In this document: positions 63,683 to 64,000 of the stretch, in pieces
How the letters are laid out: the number at the start of each line of letters is the position of its first letter
How positions within the stretch are numbered: position 1 is the stretch's first letter
NCBI GenBank assembly: GCA_943788195.1
Contig: CALSPH010000002.1
Coordinates: 457,054 to 521,053, forward strand
Source: an uncultured Bacteroidia bacterium
Lineage (GTDB): Bacteria > Bacteroidota > Bacteroidia > NS11-12g > UBA955
Length of the DNA stretch: 64,000 nucleotides
Reading direction: 5' to 3'
Program-made: the position numbers and the translations under genes
Notes under the pieces: generated by a model
What the model was told of the DNA's origin: nothing
Databases searched by the model: none
Seen by the model: only the letters and a program-made list of their open reading frames with translations

Positions 63683-64000
63683 ATGCTAGAAGAAGGCAAA
63701 TATTACCACATATACAATAGAGGCAACAATAGCCAACCCATATTTTTTGAAAACGAAAATTACAGATACTTTTTACAACTGATAAAAAAATACCTTGAGC
63801 CCGTTGCGGATATTTACTCGTACTGTCTTATAAAAAACCATTATCATCTCTTAATAAGAGTAAAACCTGTTAATGAAATAAATGCAGAAAAATTGACTTA
63901 CACCACCAAAGACAAACCTAAAAAAGTGAGTGTAACATTACAATTATCCCACCTATTCAATGCTTATACCCAAGCTATCAATAAACGATTTAACAGAACA
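63683..64000 (+). CDS. REP-associated tyrosine transposase (RAYT, IS200-like), partial
   Basis: The frame begins at ATG 63683 (MLEEGKYYHIYNRGNN) and is open to the right edge, 106 codons. YYHIYNRGNN at the start, the HUH-type metal motif NHYHLLIRV and NAYTQAINKRFNRT, which holds the likely catalytic Tyr, are all characteristic of the RAYT branch of Y1 transposases. It is unlike a full IS200 because RAYTs are single, domesticated copies next to REP palindromes, as here. The C-terminal part is not in the window. Confidence 0.9.
   Translation, partial: MLEEGKYYHIYNRGNNSQPIFFENENYRYFLQLIKKYLEPVADIYSYCLIKNHYHLLIRVKPVNEINAEKLTYTTKDKPKKVSVTLQLSHLFNAYTQAINKRFNRT

Overview
The window comes from a member of the Bacteroidota. 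Several independent signs agree. Five genes encode exported proteins with type IX secretion (T9SS) sorting tails (1324-1701, 3731-5098, 5147-7531, 22798-25531, 59392-60975). The gliding genes gldA, gldF and gldG form an operon (31825-35236). Promoter-like sites follow the Bacteroidota pattern TTG-N18 to N20-TAnnTTTG. A DPP7-type S46 peptidase and a Bacteroidota-type LptD are also present. The DNA is AT-rich and the genus cannot be named from it. Most of the window is ordinary chromosome. The accessory-looking parts are the tRNA-Cys flank with an exported putative metal cluster (7.6-10.4 kb), an AT-rich islet with a frameshifted type B T9SS protein (22.8-26.4 kb), and the right edge, where a REP-like palindrome sits beside a RAYT-type transposase.

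Layout. 0-3.2 kb: the end of an FKBP-like protein, then a minus-strand run of small T9SS protein, GNAT acetyltransferase and rhomboid protease, then fumC. 3.3-7.5 kb: a START-like protein and a divergent pair of T9SS proteins, one an M1 metallopeptidase. 7.5-10.4 kb: tRNA-Cys, a duplicated copy of its 3' end and terminator, and four exported proteins (HYC_CC_PP, shortened MbnP, beta-propeller lipoprotein, CXXCH lipoprotein). 10.4-20.3 kb: envelope biogenesis (M23/LysM peptidase, LptD, amidase, MCE protein, MORN/TonB-C protein) with an HMG-CoA lyase family gene and ffh. 20.3-22.7 kb: an ECF sigma factor and aspS. 22.8-31 kb: the AT-rich islet, a GT2 glycosyltransferase and a very large TraB/GumN protein. 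31-36 kb: Hsp20 and gldA-gldF-gldG-lytic transglycosylase. 36-43.4 kb: DPP7-like peptidase, orphan LytTR regulator, a stand-alone IcmF-type mutase and an acyl-CoA dehydrogenase. 43.5-46.8 kb: an MBOAT acyltransferase with an SGNH-like partner, and a Spy-like lipoprotein. 47-50.7 kb: a minus-strand operon DUF4197, class V PLP enzyme, menE and trmB. 50.7-54.5 kb: a GT-C-like membrane protein, an alpha-oxoamine synthase and an HhH protein. 54.5-61 kb: a PhoB/PhoR-like two-component system followed by a TonB receptor and a T9SS protein. 61.2-64 kb: anmK, a Glu/Leu-type dehydrogenase, the REP palindrome and the RAYT.

The best system-level signal is at 54.5-61 kb. A PhoB/PhoR-type pair is followed by a TonB-dependent receptor and a secreted T9SS protein. 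Each of the last two has, upstream, three (T/G)TAAC(A/G) hexamers at an exact 11-base period, the architecture of Pho boxes. Other notable points are a +1 frameshift at an A7-AGG-AGG sequence in the type B T9SS gene, an IcmF mutase lacking its usual B12 and GTPase domains, and four genes whose -7 box lies exactly six bases before the apparent start codon, suggesting leaderless mRNAs. In one of these four the codon at the start position is ATA.
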